The notes: generated by a model from the sequence alone, not told the origin. DNA of 54,319 bases from Terriglobia bacterium (GCA_020072925.1 JAIQGA010000016.1:1-54319); one strand, 5' to 3'. Shown: positions 27,430 through 35,612, numbered from the stretch's first letter. Numbers and translations are program-made.

Positions 27430-27798
27430 ATGCTGCTGACCATTCATCCCAAGGAAGTCCAGGACGTCGTCGTACTGGAGTTGAGTGGCAAGATCGTGGC
27501 CGGCCAGGAAGCGGACAGCGTCCGCTCCCAGATTCGCGACTTGCTGGCGACCGGTCACAAAAAAATCTTTCTGAACATGCGCGAGGTCACGCGCGTGGAC
27601 AGCACCGGGATTGGCATGCTGGTGGAATCCGCGATTTTCACCGCCAAGCAGGGCGGGCACCTCAAGCTGGTCAACGTTCCGCGGTTGGTGCAGAGCATCC
27701 TGCTGACTCATCGTCTGCTCCAGGCGTTCGAAATTTACCCCAGCGAGGAAGAGGCGCTGGCCAGTCTCGCGAAGAAGGCCGCGGAGCCGGCCGCCTGA
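27430..27798 (+). CDS. STAS-domain anti-anti-sigma factor (SpoIIAA/RsbV-like)
   Basis: A 122-residue single STAS domain. It opens with TIHPKEVQDVVVLELSGKIV, has a central strand KKIFLNMREVTRVDSTGIGML with phosphorylatable Ser58 in the DSTG loop, and a final helix region with an acidic Ala-rich tail. Such proteins bind an anti-sigma kinase when unphosphorylated and release a sigma factor. No partner anti-sigma kinase is adjacent. It has its own TTGACA/TAAGAT promoter and an AAAGGAG ribosome-binding site. The Tat oxidoreductase follows after about 100 nt. Confidence 0.85.
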   Translation: MLLTIHPKEVQDVVVLELSGKIVAGQEADSVRSQIRDLLATGHKKIFLNMREVTRVDSTGIGMLVESAIFTAKQGGHLKLVNVPRLVQSILLTHRLLQAFEIYPSEEEALASLAKKAAEPAA

Positions 27799-27901
27799 GC
27801 GCTGGGCCAGAACTCCCGAGTGGTCACGCCGCTGGAAGGTTCGCAGTGCTTTTTCTGCCTGCCTTAGGTCCACGAATCGTCAACCTCGCAAAGGAGTCGA
27901 G

Positions 27902-29407
27902 ATGAAGGGAATCGTCAATTCCGCACTGGGGGGGGCGGGCCGGATTTCGCGGCGCGAGTTTGTGCGCGGCGCGGCGTCGGCAGCCGCCATAACCATTTTG
28001 CCGCGGCACGTGCTCGGCGGGCGAGGCCGCGTGGCGCCGAACGACAAACTGCACGCCGCGTGCGTGGGCGTCGGAGCCCAGGGCACGCGCGTCATGATGG
28101 AGTTCCTGAAAGAGCCCGACCTGCAAATCGTCGCCGTGTGTGACGTGAACCGTGAGAGCAGCGATTACTCGGAGTGGGGAGAGCACGAAATCCGCGACAA
28201 GGTCCGAAGATTGCTCGGCCCGCGCGGTGCCGACTGGGGCAGCGACTGGAAAGGCTGCACGGCGGGACGTGAGCCTGCGAAACGGATTGTCGAGGCTTAT
28301 TACGCCGGCAAAGCTGCCTCGGGTGAGTATCGCGGCTGCGCAGCATACGGCGACTTCCGCGAGCTATTGGAAAAGGAGAAGGATCTTGACGCGGTCATCG
28401 TGGGGACGCCGGACCACTGGCACGCGCTGGTGTCGATCGCCGCAATGAAGAAGGGCAAACACGTTTACTGCCAGAAGCCCATGACGCACTCGATCACCGA
28501 GGCGCGGCGCATGGCCGAGGTGGCTCGGGAGACGCGCGTCGCGACACAAGTCGCGGTGGGCAATCAGGCGTCCGAGGCGACGCGTCTGCTGTGCGAATGG
28601 ATCGGGGCAGGCGCCATCGGCCCGGTGCGCGAAGTGCATAACTGGTCGAGCCGGCCGTTCTGGCCGCAGGGACTGGAGCGGCCCAAGGAGGAAGAGCCCG
28701 TTCCCCCCGGGCTCGATTGGGACCTGTGGTTGGGGCCGGCGCCCGCGCGGCCTTTCAATCATGTTTATTTGCCCTTCGTGTGGCGCGGCTGGTTCGACTT
28801 CGGCACCGGCTGCATTGGTGATATGGGCTGCTACAGCTTTGATACGATTTATCGCGCGCTCAAACTCGGGGCGCCCGCGAGCGTGGAAGCCAGTTCCACC
28901 CCGGTCTTCAAGGAAACCTTCCCGCTGGCCTCGATTATTCATTTCAATTTCCCGGCGCGCGGGGACATGCCGCCCGTCAAACTCACCTGGTACGACGGTG
29001 GCCTGAGGCCGCCGCGGCCTGACGAACTTGAAGAGGGCCGCGAGATGGGCGAGGAAAACGAGGGACTGCTGTTCGTGGGCGACCGCGGCACCATCATGTG
29101 CGGCTTCGCGGGAGAGAATCCGCGCTTGATTCCGGAATCCAAAATGCGTGCCTTCCACCCGCCGCCCAAAACCCTGCCGCGTTCCGCCGGGAACAATCGC
29201 GAATGGATTGAGGCGTGCAAAGGCGGCAAGCCCGGCGGCGCCAACTTCGAGTTTGAAAGCCTGGTTACGGAGACGATCCTGCTGGGCAACGTGGCGTTGC
29301 GCGCGGGTGGGAAACTTCAATGGGACGAACCGAGCCTCAAGGTCACCAATGCGCCTACCGCGCAGCGGTATGTCAATTTTGAATACCGCCCGGGATGGAA
29401 TGTGTAA
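27902..29407 (+). CDS. Tat-exported Gfo/Idh/MocA-family oxidoreductase
   Basis: A 501-residue NAD(P)-dependent oxidoreductase. The N-terminus has a twin-arginine signal, SRREFVRGAASAAAITILP (Arg17-Arg18). The nucleotide-binding fold follows (AACVGVGAQGTRVMMEFL), then DAVIVGTPDHWHALVSIAAMKKGKHVYCQKPM with the conserved EKP-like QKP motif, and the C-terminal beta-sheet domain. Relatives exported this way act on sugars or sugar alcohols in the periplasm of Acidobacteria, Planctomycetes and Bacteroidetes. Substrate unknown. Confidence 0.88.
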   Translation: MKGIVNSALGGAGRISRREFVRGAASAAAITILPRHVLGGRGRVAPNDKLHAACVGVGAQGTRVMMEFLKEPDLQIVAVCDVNRESSDYSEWGEHEIRDKVRRLLGPRGADWGSDWKGCTAGREPAKRIVEAYYAGKAASGEYRGCAAYGDFRELLEKEKDLDAVIVGTPDHWHALVSIAAMKKGKHVYCQKPMTHSITEARRMAEVARETRVATQVAVGNQASEATRLLCEWIGAGAIGPVREVHNWSSRPFWPQGLERPKEEEPVPPGLDWDLWLGPAPARPFNHVYLPFVWRGWFDFGTGCIGDMGCYSFDTIYRALKLGAPASVEASSTPVFKETFPLASIIHFNFPARGDMPPVKLTWYDGGLRPPRPDELEEGREMGEENEGLLFVGDRGTIMCGFAGENPRLIPESKMRAFHPPPKTLPRSAGNNREWIEACKGGKPGGANFEFESLVTETILLGNVALRAGGKLQWDEPSLKVTNAPTAQRYVNFEYRPGWNV

Positions 29408-29537
29408 TATCACTGTTATCTTCCCCTGACCGGCTTGCGCCCGCTGGTGTCTAAGCAGGAAGGAGTGTAAGCTCCGGACAGAAGCCGGGACCCGGGGGGA
29501 CACTGTCCCCCCACCTCGCGGAAGAGGAGATTCTCCC

Positions 29538-29789
29538 ATGAATCCCTATGTGATTGAAGCAATTCTGGCCTTGGCGGTCTGGACGGCCGTGGGCTATGCC
29601 ATCTGGAGGTGGGGTCCGGGCCTCAGGAAGTGCCGGGTACGTTGTCCGGAGAAAAACACTGCCGCGACGGTCCTCGCGGAGCAGCGCGAAAGTGAATTCG
29701 GTTGTCTCCGTGTTGTGGACGTCAAGGCATGCTCATTGCTGCCCGGAAGCGCGCTGGCCTGCGAGAAACACTGCGTCGCCAGGCTCTAG
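29538..29789 (+). CDS. Small cysteine-rich membrane protein, unknown function
   Basis: An 83-residue protein with one N-terminal span (VIEAILALAVWTAVGYAIWRWG) and a soluble part with five Cys (KCRVRCPEK, FGCLRVVDVKACSLLPGSALACEKHC is the order of the stretches, read in pieces). Ribosome-binding site GAGGAG is present before the ATG. The Cys spacing could bind a metal or form disulfides. It follows the oxidoreductase by 130 nt on the same strand. I recognise no family with confidence. Confidence 0.65.
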   Translation: MNPYVIEAILALAVWTAVGYAIWRWGPGLRKCRVRCPEKNTAATVLAEQRESEFGCLRVVDVKACSLLPGSALACEKHCVARL

Positions 29790-29856
29790 GACCCCGGGGC
29801 GCTTTGGGATTTCGCGTGCCATACAATTCGGCAAGGCATCGCGGTTGCGGCGCAAC

Positions 29857-29883
29857 AAAAAAAGGGCGGCCCTCTGGCCGCCC
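29857..29883 (-). terminator. Rho-independent terminator of the 29927 gene
   Basis: Read on the minus strand: a perfect 8-bp stem GGGCGGCC/GGCCGCCC with a 4-nt loop followed by seven T. It lies 44 nt after the stop codon of the small secreted protein gene. Confidence 0.85.
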
Positions 29884-29926
29884 TGAACAGGAGGAAGCAG
29901 CAAGATGAGCTTCCTGCTTCGCTTGG

Positions 29927-30319
29927 TTAGCTGCTGACTTTCGTGAAAAGGAGGTCTTCGGTCCAGCCACCGGGACGAATTTCCGTGATAACGTCTTGCG
30001 AGCCTTCCTTGGTGCTGTCAACCTCGGTATAGGGATTCTTATCCGTCTTGGTTACGACCTTAGCCTTCGCCTGCGCGACCAGCTTGCCATACTGGTAGAA
30101 CATCACCTCCGGCGCGGTCACGTTTTCAGGCACTTCCATGCGATAGGTCCCGGCGGGCAGCACGGAGCCGTTGCCGAGTTTTTCCGCTGAGGCCAGGGAT
30201 ACTTTCGTCGATCGATCTGCTGACTTGTGAGATCCCCACCAGCCGGCGTAACTCCATGTAGCAGCGATCATTACCGCCGCAGCCAGCCCGATGAAGGACT
30301 TCACAACTTGACTTCGCAT
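29927..30319 (-). CDS. Small secreted protein, unknown function
   Basis: A 130-residue protein with a signal peptide (VVKSFIGLAAAVMIAATWSYA) and a beta-rich mature part (VLPAGTYRMEVPEN, VMFYQYGKLVAQAKAKVV). Similar small exported proteins occur in Acidobacteria as far as I recall; no function is known. An AGAGGAGGAA ribosome-binding site precedes the ATG and a clear intrinsic terminator follows, so it is a single-gene transcription unit with signs of strong expression. Confidence 0.75.
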   Translation of the reverse strand: MRSQVVKSFIGLAAAVMIAATWSYAGWWGSHKSADRSTKVSLASAEKLGNGSVLPAGTYRMEVPENVTAPEVMFYQYGKLVAQAKAKVVTKTDKNPYTEVDSTKEGSQDVITEIRPGGWTEDLLFTKVSS

Positions 30320-30426
30320 AATAGTTAATTCCTCCTCTTACTAAGAGTCTTCTTCACACGAATATTTAGACGCGCAACGCGAGCATGAGGGTTGCCACGT
30401 GCTGCAACTTCGTTGCATCAAGCCGC

Positions 30427-33400
30427 TTACCAGTCGAGGCGTAACGAGAATTGAATCTGGCGGGAATTCTGGGCGGAACTGATCTTGCCGAAATTGGACG
30501 TTCCAAAAATCAATCCCGGCCGATCGAAGTTGGGATGGTTGGTCAGGTTAAAGCAGTCCGTGCGGAAGAGCAAACCCATGCGCTCGCTGAGCCGGATATG
30601 GCGCTGCAGGCTTAAGTCCCAGGCGCCCAGTCCGGGACCGGTGATGACGTTCCGGCCTTCGCTGCCGGGAATGCTGAACGCGCCGAGCGCATCAAAATAG
30701 ACCGGCGGAGTGCGAAAGGCATTAGTGTTAAACCATTGAGCAGGGTCGCGCTGGCCGACCGGCAGGTTGGGATTCGCAACGAGGTCCGGCCGATCCGTGC
30801 CGTTGGATTCCGTGCCGCTGAGCGCGGTAGGCAAGATGGCGGTCATCGGCTGTCCGGCTTGAAGCGTCAGGATATTGGCCAGATTCCATCCCCCGAAAGC
30901 CCGCGACGCTGCGCCCTGCCTGGCCCAGCGACGACCGGCGCCGAAGGGCAACTCCCAATTGCTCGAGAGCACGAACCGGTGGCGAACGTCAAAGTCCGAA
31001 AGCCCGCGCTCCCCGTTCAGGTTGTAGTTGTCCTGGGGCTGGTTGGTTCCATCCAGGCCCGAAGCCGTATCGATAGACTTGCCGTAAGTATACCCGGCCA
31101 CAAAAGAGAGTCCGCGCACGAAGCGGCGCTCCAAGCGCAGAACCAGGGCATTGTAATTGGAGTTCACATCCGTCGCGCGCACAAACTGGTTGCCACCCGG
31201 TTGCGGGTGATAGCCGCGGCGTTCGTTCGGCAGGTTCGGAACACCCTGATTCTGCAGCCCGCGCCGGGGCAGCTTGTGCGCGTCGGAGCCCGTATAACTC
31301 AGGGAAAATACCGTATTGGGCGTCACTTCGTGCTCGTACGACAAGCTCCATTCGTAAACGTAACCGTTGCGAATACCCGGAGGCGACGAGATGGCGACCG
31401 GCGGCGCGTTACCGAGCTGGTAGGCGAGCGGGTAACTCAAAGGCGATGGGGCGAAAGATTGTCCGCAGGCGCCCGGACCGAAAAAGCGGCAGAGGTCGAG
31501 GCCGAAAAGGAATTCGGTGATGGGGGCGCTCAGGCGCGTTTCCGCGGAGTAGTCCAGTTCTCCCAGGGAATTGAAGACCCCCAGGCCGCCGCGCAGCGAG
31601 CTCGTGCCATGCCCGGTGAGATCGTAGGCGAATCCCAGGCGGGGCGCCCATCCCGCCCAGTCCGGCCGGATCAGCGAGGGAGGCAGGCTGGCTTGCTGGG
31701 ATGTGATATAGTAAAGTCCATAATGCCCGGTAAGGTCCTGGATGAAGGGGTTACTGACGAGGCTGGCGGCCTGGCGCTGATCGTTGCGGACAATGAAGCG
31801 TGTGGCGTTGCTGGGATCGAGGATGGACGCGCGGCCGTCGGCATTGGTGGACGGAGAATAGAATTCCTCGCGCAGTCCATAGGAAAGTGTCAGGCGACGG
31901 GTGGCGTGAAATTCGTCGGCGAAGTACGCCCCGAAATAATCCAGCCGGTCGTTGCCCCCGGAATTGCCCGCCTGCGCAAAAGAAAGAAAGGGCCGCCCCA
32001 GGAGAAAATCCGAAAACGCTGTTCCCGAAACCGAGCCGAAACCGTCCTCCACCAGATAGAACAGCCGGTAGCGGCGGACGTCCGCTCCAAACTTCCAGGT
32101 GTGGCGGCCCTTGACCCAAACCAGGTTGTCGGTGAACTGGAAGGTGTGGTTCTTGCGGATCTGCGGTTGGAAGATGTCGCTGTCGCCCAAGTCGGCGTAG
32201 CCGGGAACGTTGATCGCAGGGATGCCGTCATTCGTGGCGCCCGGCGCGCGCGTGATGTCCAGCGACTGGAGAAAACCACTGCGGATGTTCTGCGCTTCCT
32301 TGGTTCCCAGGTAATACGCGTAGCCGAAACGGAAGTCGTTGATCAACGTGGGTCGGAGGACCGAGGTGAGACCCAGGGCCAGGTTGCGTCCGGTATCGTC
32401 CTTCCAAGTGCCGAATCCGGGCGGCGCGGAAGGGTTCTGGGCAAAGGAATTGGGGACAAACGGGAACAACTGCGCCCCGTTGAACAGCAGGAACCGACCG
32501 AAAAGCTGGTGGTTGGCCGTCAGTTGATGATCGAGGCGCGCCAGAAACTGGTCTGTGTTGACCTGGTGAAGCCCGACGTTGATGTTGTTGTTCTCGAGCG
32601 CTTGGGCATTCGGCAGGTTGGGCAGCGGAACCCTCGCGAGGATGGCCTGCGAGAGCGGATCGATCCGGGACGGCGGTATCTGGTTTCCAGGGAAAGGCAG
32701 GCCGGTCAGCGGATCGATAATAGCCGGGAAGGGACTTCCAGTAAGCGGATTAGCGCCGCTGAAATCGCCGCTGCGAAGCGCCTGCCTCGGCAAGAGGGGG
32801 ATGCGAAGGCCTTCATAGTTGGTGAAGAAGAACGTTCGATCGCGCCGGATCGGCCCGCCCAGGCTGGCCCCGAATTGGTTCTGGCGATAAGGCGGGATCG
32901 GCCGCGTCGGATCGTCAAAGAAGTTGCGCGCATCCAGCGCGCTGTTGCGCAGAAACTCGTAAGCGGTCCCCGAGAAGCGGTTGGCGCCCGAGCGCGAGGC
33001 GATGTTGACCTGCGCGCCGGAGGAAATGCCTTGGTCGGTAGAATAGGAATTTTCCACCACGCGGAATTCTCGAATGGCGTCGATCGAAGGGTTGACGGTG
33101 AGACTATACGCGAAAGGTTCCATCAGCGTGACGCCGTCGAGAGAATAGTTGTTGCGCTCGGAGCGCTGGCCATCGACCGAAAAACCCAGCCCCAGTGCCG
33201 CGGTGTTGAACTGCTGGCTGGCGCCGTTCGGGTAGGGAGGCACGGCCCCGGCGGCCAGCAGCGCCAGTTGCGAGAACTGGCGGCCGTTGAGGGGCAGAAG
33301 GCTTACACGCTGATTGGCGATCTCGTCGCCGATGGCCGGAGTCGCCGTCTGCACCAGGGGCGGCGCGGCGCTCACGACCAGCGCGGTCTGGGAACGGGGA

Positions 33401-33750
33401 AGCTCCAGCGCGAGATCCAAGCGCAACGTCTCGCCCACGTGCACGATCAGAGTGGGCATCACCTTCGCCGCAAAGCCTGTTTTTTCGACCTTGAGCTCGT
33501 AGGTCCCGACCGGCAAAAGCGGAAAAGTGTAATACCCTTGGTCATCGCTGAGGGTCTGCCGCACCTGCTCGGTGGCGTTATTCCGCAATTGGAGCATGGC
33601 CCCGGGCACCGCCTCGCCGCTCGGGTCCAAAACGATACCCTCGAGGTGGCCATTCCAGGATTGTCCGAACAGTCCGGTCGCACCTGGCAAGCAAAGCAGC
33701 ATAACGATCGCAAAAACTCTCGCCGGGAGAGTTTGTATGGGACAGAGCAT
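30427..33750 (-). CDS. TonB-dependent outer-membrane receptor with carboxypeptidase-regulatory domain
   Basis: An 1107-residue Oar-like outer-membrane protein. After a signal peptide (VFAIVMLLCLPGATGLFGQ) comes a CarboxypepD_reg domain (residues about 30-115: LEGIVLDPSGEAVPGAML, GYYTFPLLPVGTYELKVEKTGF), a plug-like region (about 125-260) and a large beta barrel ending RQIQFSLRLDW with a terminal aromatic residue. The start is ATG 33750, preceded by CGGAG. An FMN riboswitch on the same strand ends 133 nt upstream, so expression is probably controlled by FMN, which would suggest flavin uptake. The substrate is not visible in the protein itself. Confidence 0.9.
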   Translation of the reverse strand: MLCPIQTLPARVFAIVMLLCLPGATGLFGQSWNGHLEGIVLDPSGEAVPGAMLQLRNNATEQVRQTLSDDQGYYTFPLLPVGTYELKVEKTGFAAKVMPTLIVHVGETLRLDLALELPRSQTALVVSAAPPLVQTATPAIGDEIANQRVSLLPLNGRQFSQLALLAAGAVPPYPNGASQQFNTAALGLGFSVDGQRSERNNYSLDGVTLMEPFAYSLTVNPSIDAIREFRVVENSYSTDQGISSGAQVNIASRSGANRFSGTAYEFLRNSALDARNFFDDPTRPIPPYRQNQFGASLGGPIRRDRTFFFTNYEGLRIPLLPRQALRSGDFSGANPLTGSPFPAIIDPLTGLPFPGNQIPPSRIDPLSQAILARVPLPNLPNAQALENNNINVGLHQVNTDQFLARLDHQLTANHQLFGRFLLFNGAQLFPFVPNSFAQNPSAPPGFGTWKDDTGRNLALGLTSVLRPTLINDFRFGYAYYLGTKEAQNIRSGFLQSLDITRAPGATNDGIPAINVPGYADLGDSDIFQPQIRKNHTFQFTDNLVWVKGRHTWKFGADVRRYRLFYLVEDGFGSVSGTAFSDFLLGRPFLSFAQAGNSGGNDRLDYFGAYFADEFHATRRLTLSYGLREEFYSPSTNADGRASILDPSNATRFIVRNDQRQAASLVSNPFIQDLTGHYGLYYITSQQASLPPSLIRPDWAGWAPRLGFAYDLTGHGTSSLRGGLGVFNSLGELDYSAETRLSAPITEFLFGLDLCRFFGPGACGQSFAPSPLSYPLAYQLGNAPPVAISSPPGIRNGYVYEWSLSYEHEVTPNTVFSLSYTGSDAHKLPRRGLQNQGVPNLPNERRGYHPQPGGNQFVRATDVNSNYNALVLRLERRFVRGLSFVAGYTYGKSIDTASGLDGTNQPQDNYNLNGERGLSDFDVRHRFVLSSNWELPFGAGRRWARQGAASRAFGGWNLANILTLQAGQPMTAILPTALSGTESNGTDRPDLVANPNLPVGQRDPAQWFNTNAFRTPPVYFDALGAFSIPGSEGRNVITGPGLGAWDLSLQRHIRLSERMGLLFRTDCFNLTNHPNFDRPGLIFGTSNFGKISSAQNSRQIQFSLRLDW

Positions 33751-33883
33751 GCTTGGAGTCTCCGAGCGCACAGGCAATATCTCGTTAAAGGGCAGGGAAG
33801 AAGCAAACAGGCATGCGCCGACACAACGCAGCTTGCGCGCGGCGATACAAGCGCCCGCCGCGTGTGCGGACGAAGACCGGCCG

Positions 33884-34150
33884 GACCTTCTCCCATCCGG
33901 ACTTTACCGTCGGCCCCGGAATTTCACCGGATCGTGGGAGCCTTTAGAACAGTGACGAATGAAGAGTGATAAGTGACGAGCCAAAGAACTTGCGTCCATC
34001 GAAGCGAAATCCGCCTTCGATCTACTGCGTCGCTCCCGGCTTGTCACTCGTCACTTGTCACTGTCCTTAAGTTCCCTCGCGGGCTATACCGCCGATCGGG
34101 AATTGGGAAGCCACTTACGCGCATGCTTCCCTCACCCTGCCCCGAAGGTC
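33884..34150 (-). promoter_or_regulatory. FMN riboswitch (RFN element) with two enlarged arms
   Basis: Read on the minus strand, conserved RFN blocks appear in order: P1 GACCTTC (34150-34144), GGGGCAGGGTG, then AATTCCCGATCGGCGGT, ATAGCCCGCGAG, GATCCGGTGAAATTCCGG, GGCCGACGGTAAAGTCCGG, ATGGGAGAAGGTC closing P1 with a perfect 7-bp pairing (33890-33884). Usual length is near 130-150 nt; this one is 267. A 27-nt insert with a perfect 7-bp stem (GGGAAGC/GCTTCCC, 34105-34131) splits the P2 loop between GGGTGA and AATTCCC. The variable P4 arm is 142 nt (33934-34075). No intrinsic terminator is evident before the receptor gene. Confidence 0.88.
33949..34064. repeat. 116-bp hairpin element with 7-nt periodic arms inside the riboswitch P4 arm
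   Basis: The left arm (33949-33982) is made of GTGACGA-like heptamers (GTGACGA, ATGAAGA, GTGATAA, GTGACGA). The right arm (34038-34064) is the reverse complement theme (TTGTCAC, TCGTCAC, TTGTCAC). The arms pair over about 27 nt, with one extra heptamer on the left. The core is 55 nt and contains a 7-bp inner stem ATCGAAG/CTTCGAT on the minus strand. Architecture and core length match the element at 14574-14677. Confidence 0.75.
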
Positions 34151-34168
34151 ACTATTCAATTCGCCCTA

Positions 34169-34198
34169 AGTCTAGCACCAGGCGTGCCGCTCCGACAA
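34169..34198 (-). promoter_or_regulatory. Possible promoter of the riboswitch-receptor transcript
   Basis: On the minus strand TTGTCG (34198-34193), an 18-bp spacer and TAGACT (34174-34169) lie 18 nt upstream of the riboswitch P1 helix. Both hexamers match consensus at four positions. Confidence 0.35.
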
Positions 34199-34280
34199 GA
34201 GCGAAGTGGTTATTCTGAAGGGATCCGAGGCGCGAATTGTCATAACGGGGTCAACAATCGGTCATTTGATGAGAAAGAGC

Positions 34281-34308
34281 TTGGCGGGCCGCAGGCATCC
34301 GTTATAAT
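34281..34308 (+). promoter_or_regulatory. Sigma-70-like promoter of the EamA transporter gene
   Basis: TTGGCG, a 16-bp spacer and a perfect TATAAT (34303-34308) lie 23 nt before the GTG start at 34332. Confidence 0.55.
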
Positions 34309-34331
34309 CGCAGGTCGTTCTGAGTCGCACC

Positions 34332-35309
34332 GTGCCGCAAACTGAAACCAGTACCCAAGCCGCAACGCCCCAGGCGCGACGCCGTCGCGGTGAACCCTGG
34401 GCCGTGGGCCAAATCCTCGGTTACTCCTCGGCCAACATTTTCGATCGTGTCGCCGTTTCCGACGTCAATCCGCTCGTCCCGCTCGTCGGCCCTTTCTTTC
34501 GCGGCCTGCCCAGCCTGTTGCTGGGGGTTTTCCTGGTCTGGAAGAACCACACCTTCGGCCAGATGCGGCCGGGCTCGCGGAGCTACATCGGCGCGCGCGC
34601 CATTTGGCCGTTTGTGGTGGCGGGAGTTCTCTCCACGGCGGGCCTGTTCGTTTACTACTACGCGATCCGGGTCGGCGGGGTCATCATCACCATCCCTGTG
34701 CTCGAGACCTACGTGATCTGGGGCACGCTGGTGGCGTGGTTCTTTCTCGGAGAAAGGTTCCATGGGTTGGTGCTGCTGGGTGTGGGCCTGATTGCCGGCG
34801 GGCTTGTCCTGCTTTCTCTCGGCCAATTGCGCGGGCAGCCAATCTCGCCCCTGTGGTACTGGGCCATTCCGCTGGCGCTGTTCACGGCCCTTTCCTACGG
34901 AGTGTCAGGGTCACTGTGGCGCGACGGCCAACTGCACGGCGCGCACCAATCCACGGCCATCTTGCTGCAGTTTGTAACCAGCGTGGGCGTGGCATTCCTT
35001 TGGCTGGTCGCGCTCGGGCGCGCCGCCGCGCTCGTGCACACGTCGACCCGCGACGTGGCTGCGCTGCTGGCGAGCGGAGTGCTTTCCGGCATTGTGGGAA
35101 TCTACTGCATGTTTACCGCGCTCCGCCTGATGGCGGTGACGCGCGTCTATGCCTTCTCAGCGCTCAACCCCCTGGTCGCCGCGCTCCTGGCACGCTTTTT
35201 CCTCCATGAATACCTGAACCTTCCCATGTTGGCAGGGATCCTGTTGGTTTGTGTCGGGGTTGCGTTGACTCAAATCTTCCGGCCCAAAGACGAGAAACAG
35301 GCGCCCTGA
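34332..35309 (+). CDS. EamA/DMT-superfamily membrane transporter
   Basis: A 325-residue protein with ten hydrophobic segments in two EamA halves: VVAGVLSTAGLFVYYYAIRVGG and VIWGTLVAWFFLGERF in the first, LASGVLSGIVGIYCMFTALRLM and NPLVAALLARFFLHE in the second. The E-R-F and HEYLNLPMLAGILLV ends of each half are typical for the drug/metabolite transporter superfamily. GTG start, weak ribosome-binding site, own TATAAT promoter. It is divergent from the FMN-riboswitch-controlled receptor. Some members of the superfamily (RibN) move riboflavin, so this could be the inner-membrane partner; this is speculation from position. Confidence 0.8.
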   Translation: MPQTETSTQAATPQARRRRGEPWAVGQILGYSSANIFDRVAVSDVNPLVPLVGPFFRGLPSLLLGVFLVWKNHTFGQMRPGSRSYIGARAIWPFVVAGVLSTAGLFVYYYAIRVGGVIITIPVLETYVIWGTLVAWFFLGERFHGLVLLGVGLIAGGLVLLSLGQLRGQPISPLWYWAIPLALFTALSYGVSGSLWRDGQLHGAHQSTAILLQFVTSVGVAFLWLVALGRAAALVHTSTRDVAALLASGVLSGIVGIYCMFTALRLMAVTRVYAFSALNPLVAALLARFFLHEYLNLPMLAGILLVCVGVALTQIFRPKDEKQAP

Positions 35310-35467
35310 CGGCTCTTTCCCGAATCCCTGAACAGGCCGTGGCAACTGACAGAGAGTCGATTTCAGACCTGCGGTATTGCATCGCCCATGGCGGCCGCCA
35401 AAGGGAGATTCTCTGTGCCCTCCGTACCTCTCAAACCTTCACACGGAAAACACGGGGGTCTCCGTGA

Positions 35468-35508
35468 CCTCTGTGTTCCGTCTTCTTCAACCACCGAGGA
35501 CACAGAGG
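35468..35508. repeat. Inverted repeat (CCTCTGTGT/ACACAGAGG)
   Basis: A 9-bp perfect stem with a 23-nt loop that includes TTCCG and CCACCGAGG, the theme of a dispersed repeat seen in many bacterial genomes. It is the only structure found in the 303-nt gap 35310-35612, where two convergent genes end. Confidence 0.55.
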
Positions 35509-35612
35509 CATGACCGATGACGGGATCCGCACCCAGGGCAAGCCCAGGCTTTGACTTTCTTCTGCGGGATCAAAACACCATGGGTGATGTTCTATTAATG
35601 TGAAATGGTGAA

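Noticed and set aside
33790-33880. Search for an intrinsic terminator or sequestering helix between the riboswitch and the receptor
   Set aside because: A 7-bp stem CGCGGCG/CGCCGCG exists but no T-run follows and it does not cover the ribosome-binding site, so no expression platform can be named.
30736-33969. A 1077-codon open frame on the plus strand opposite the TonB-dependent receptor
   Set aside because: It is the antisense shadow of a GC-rich real gene; composition is Arg/Gly/Val-rich without domains, and the minus strand encodes a clear receptor.
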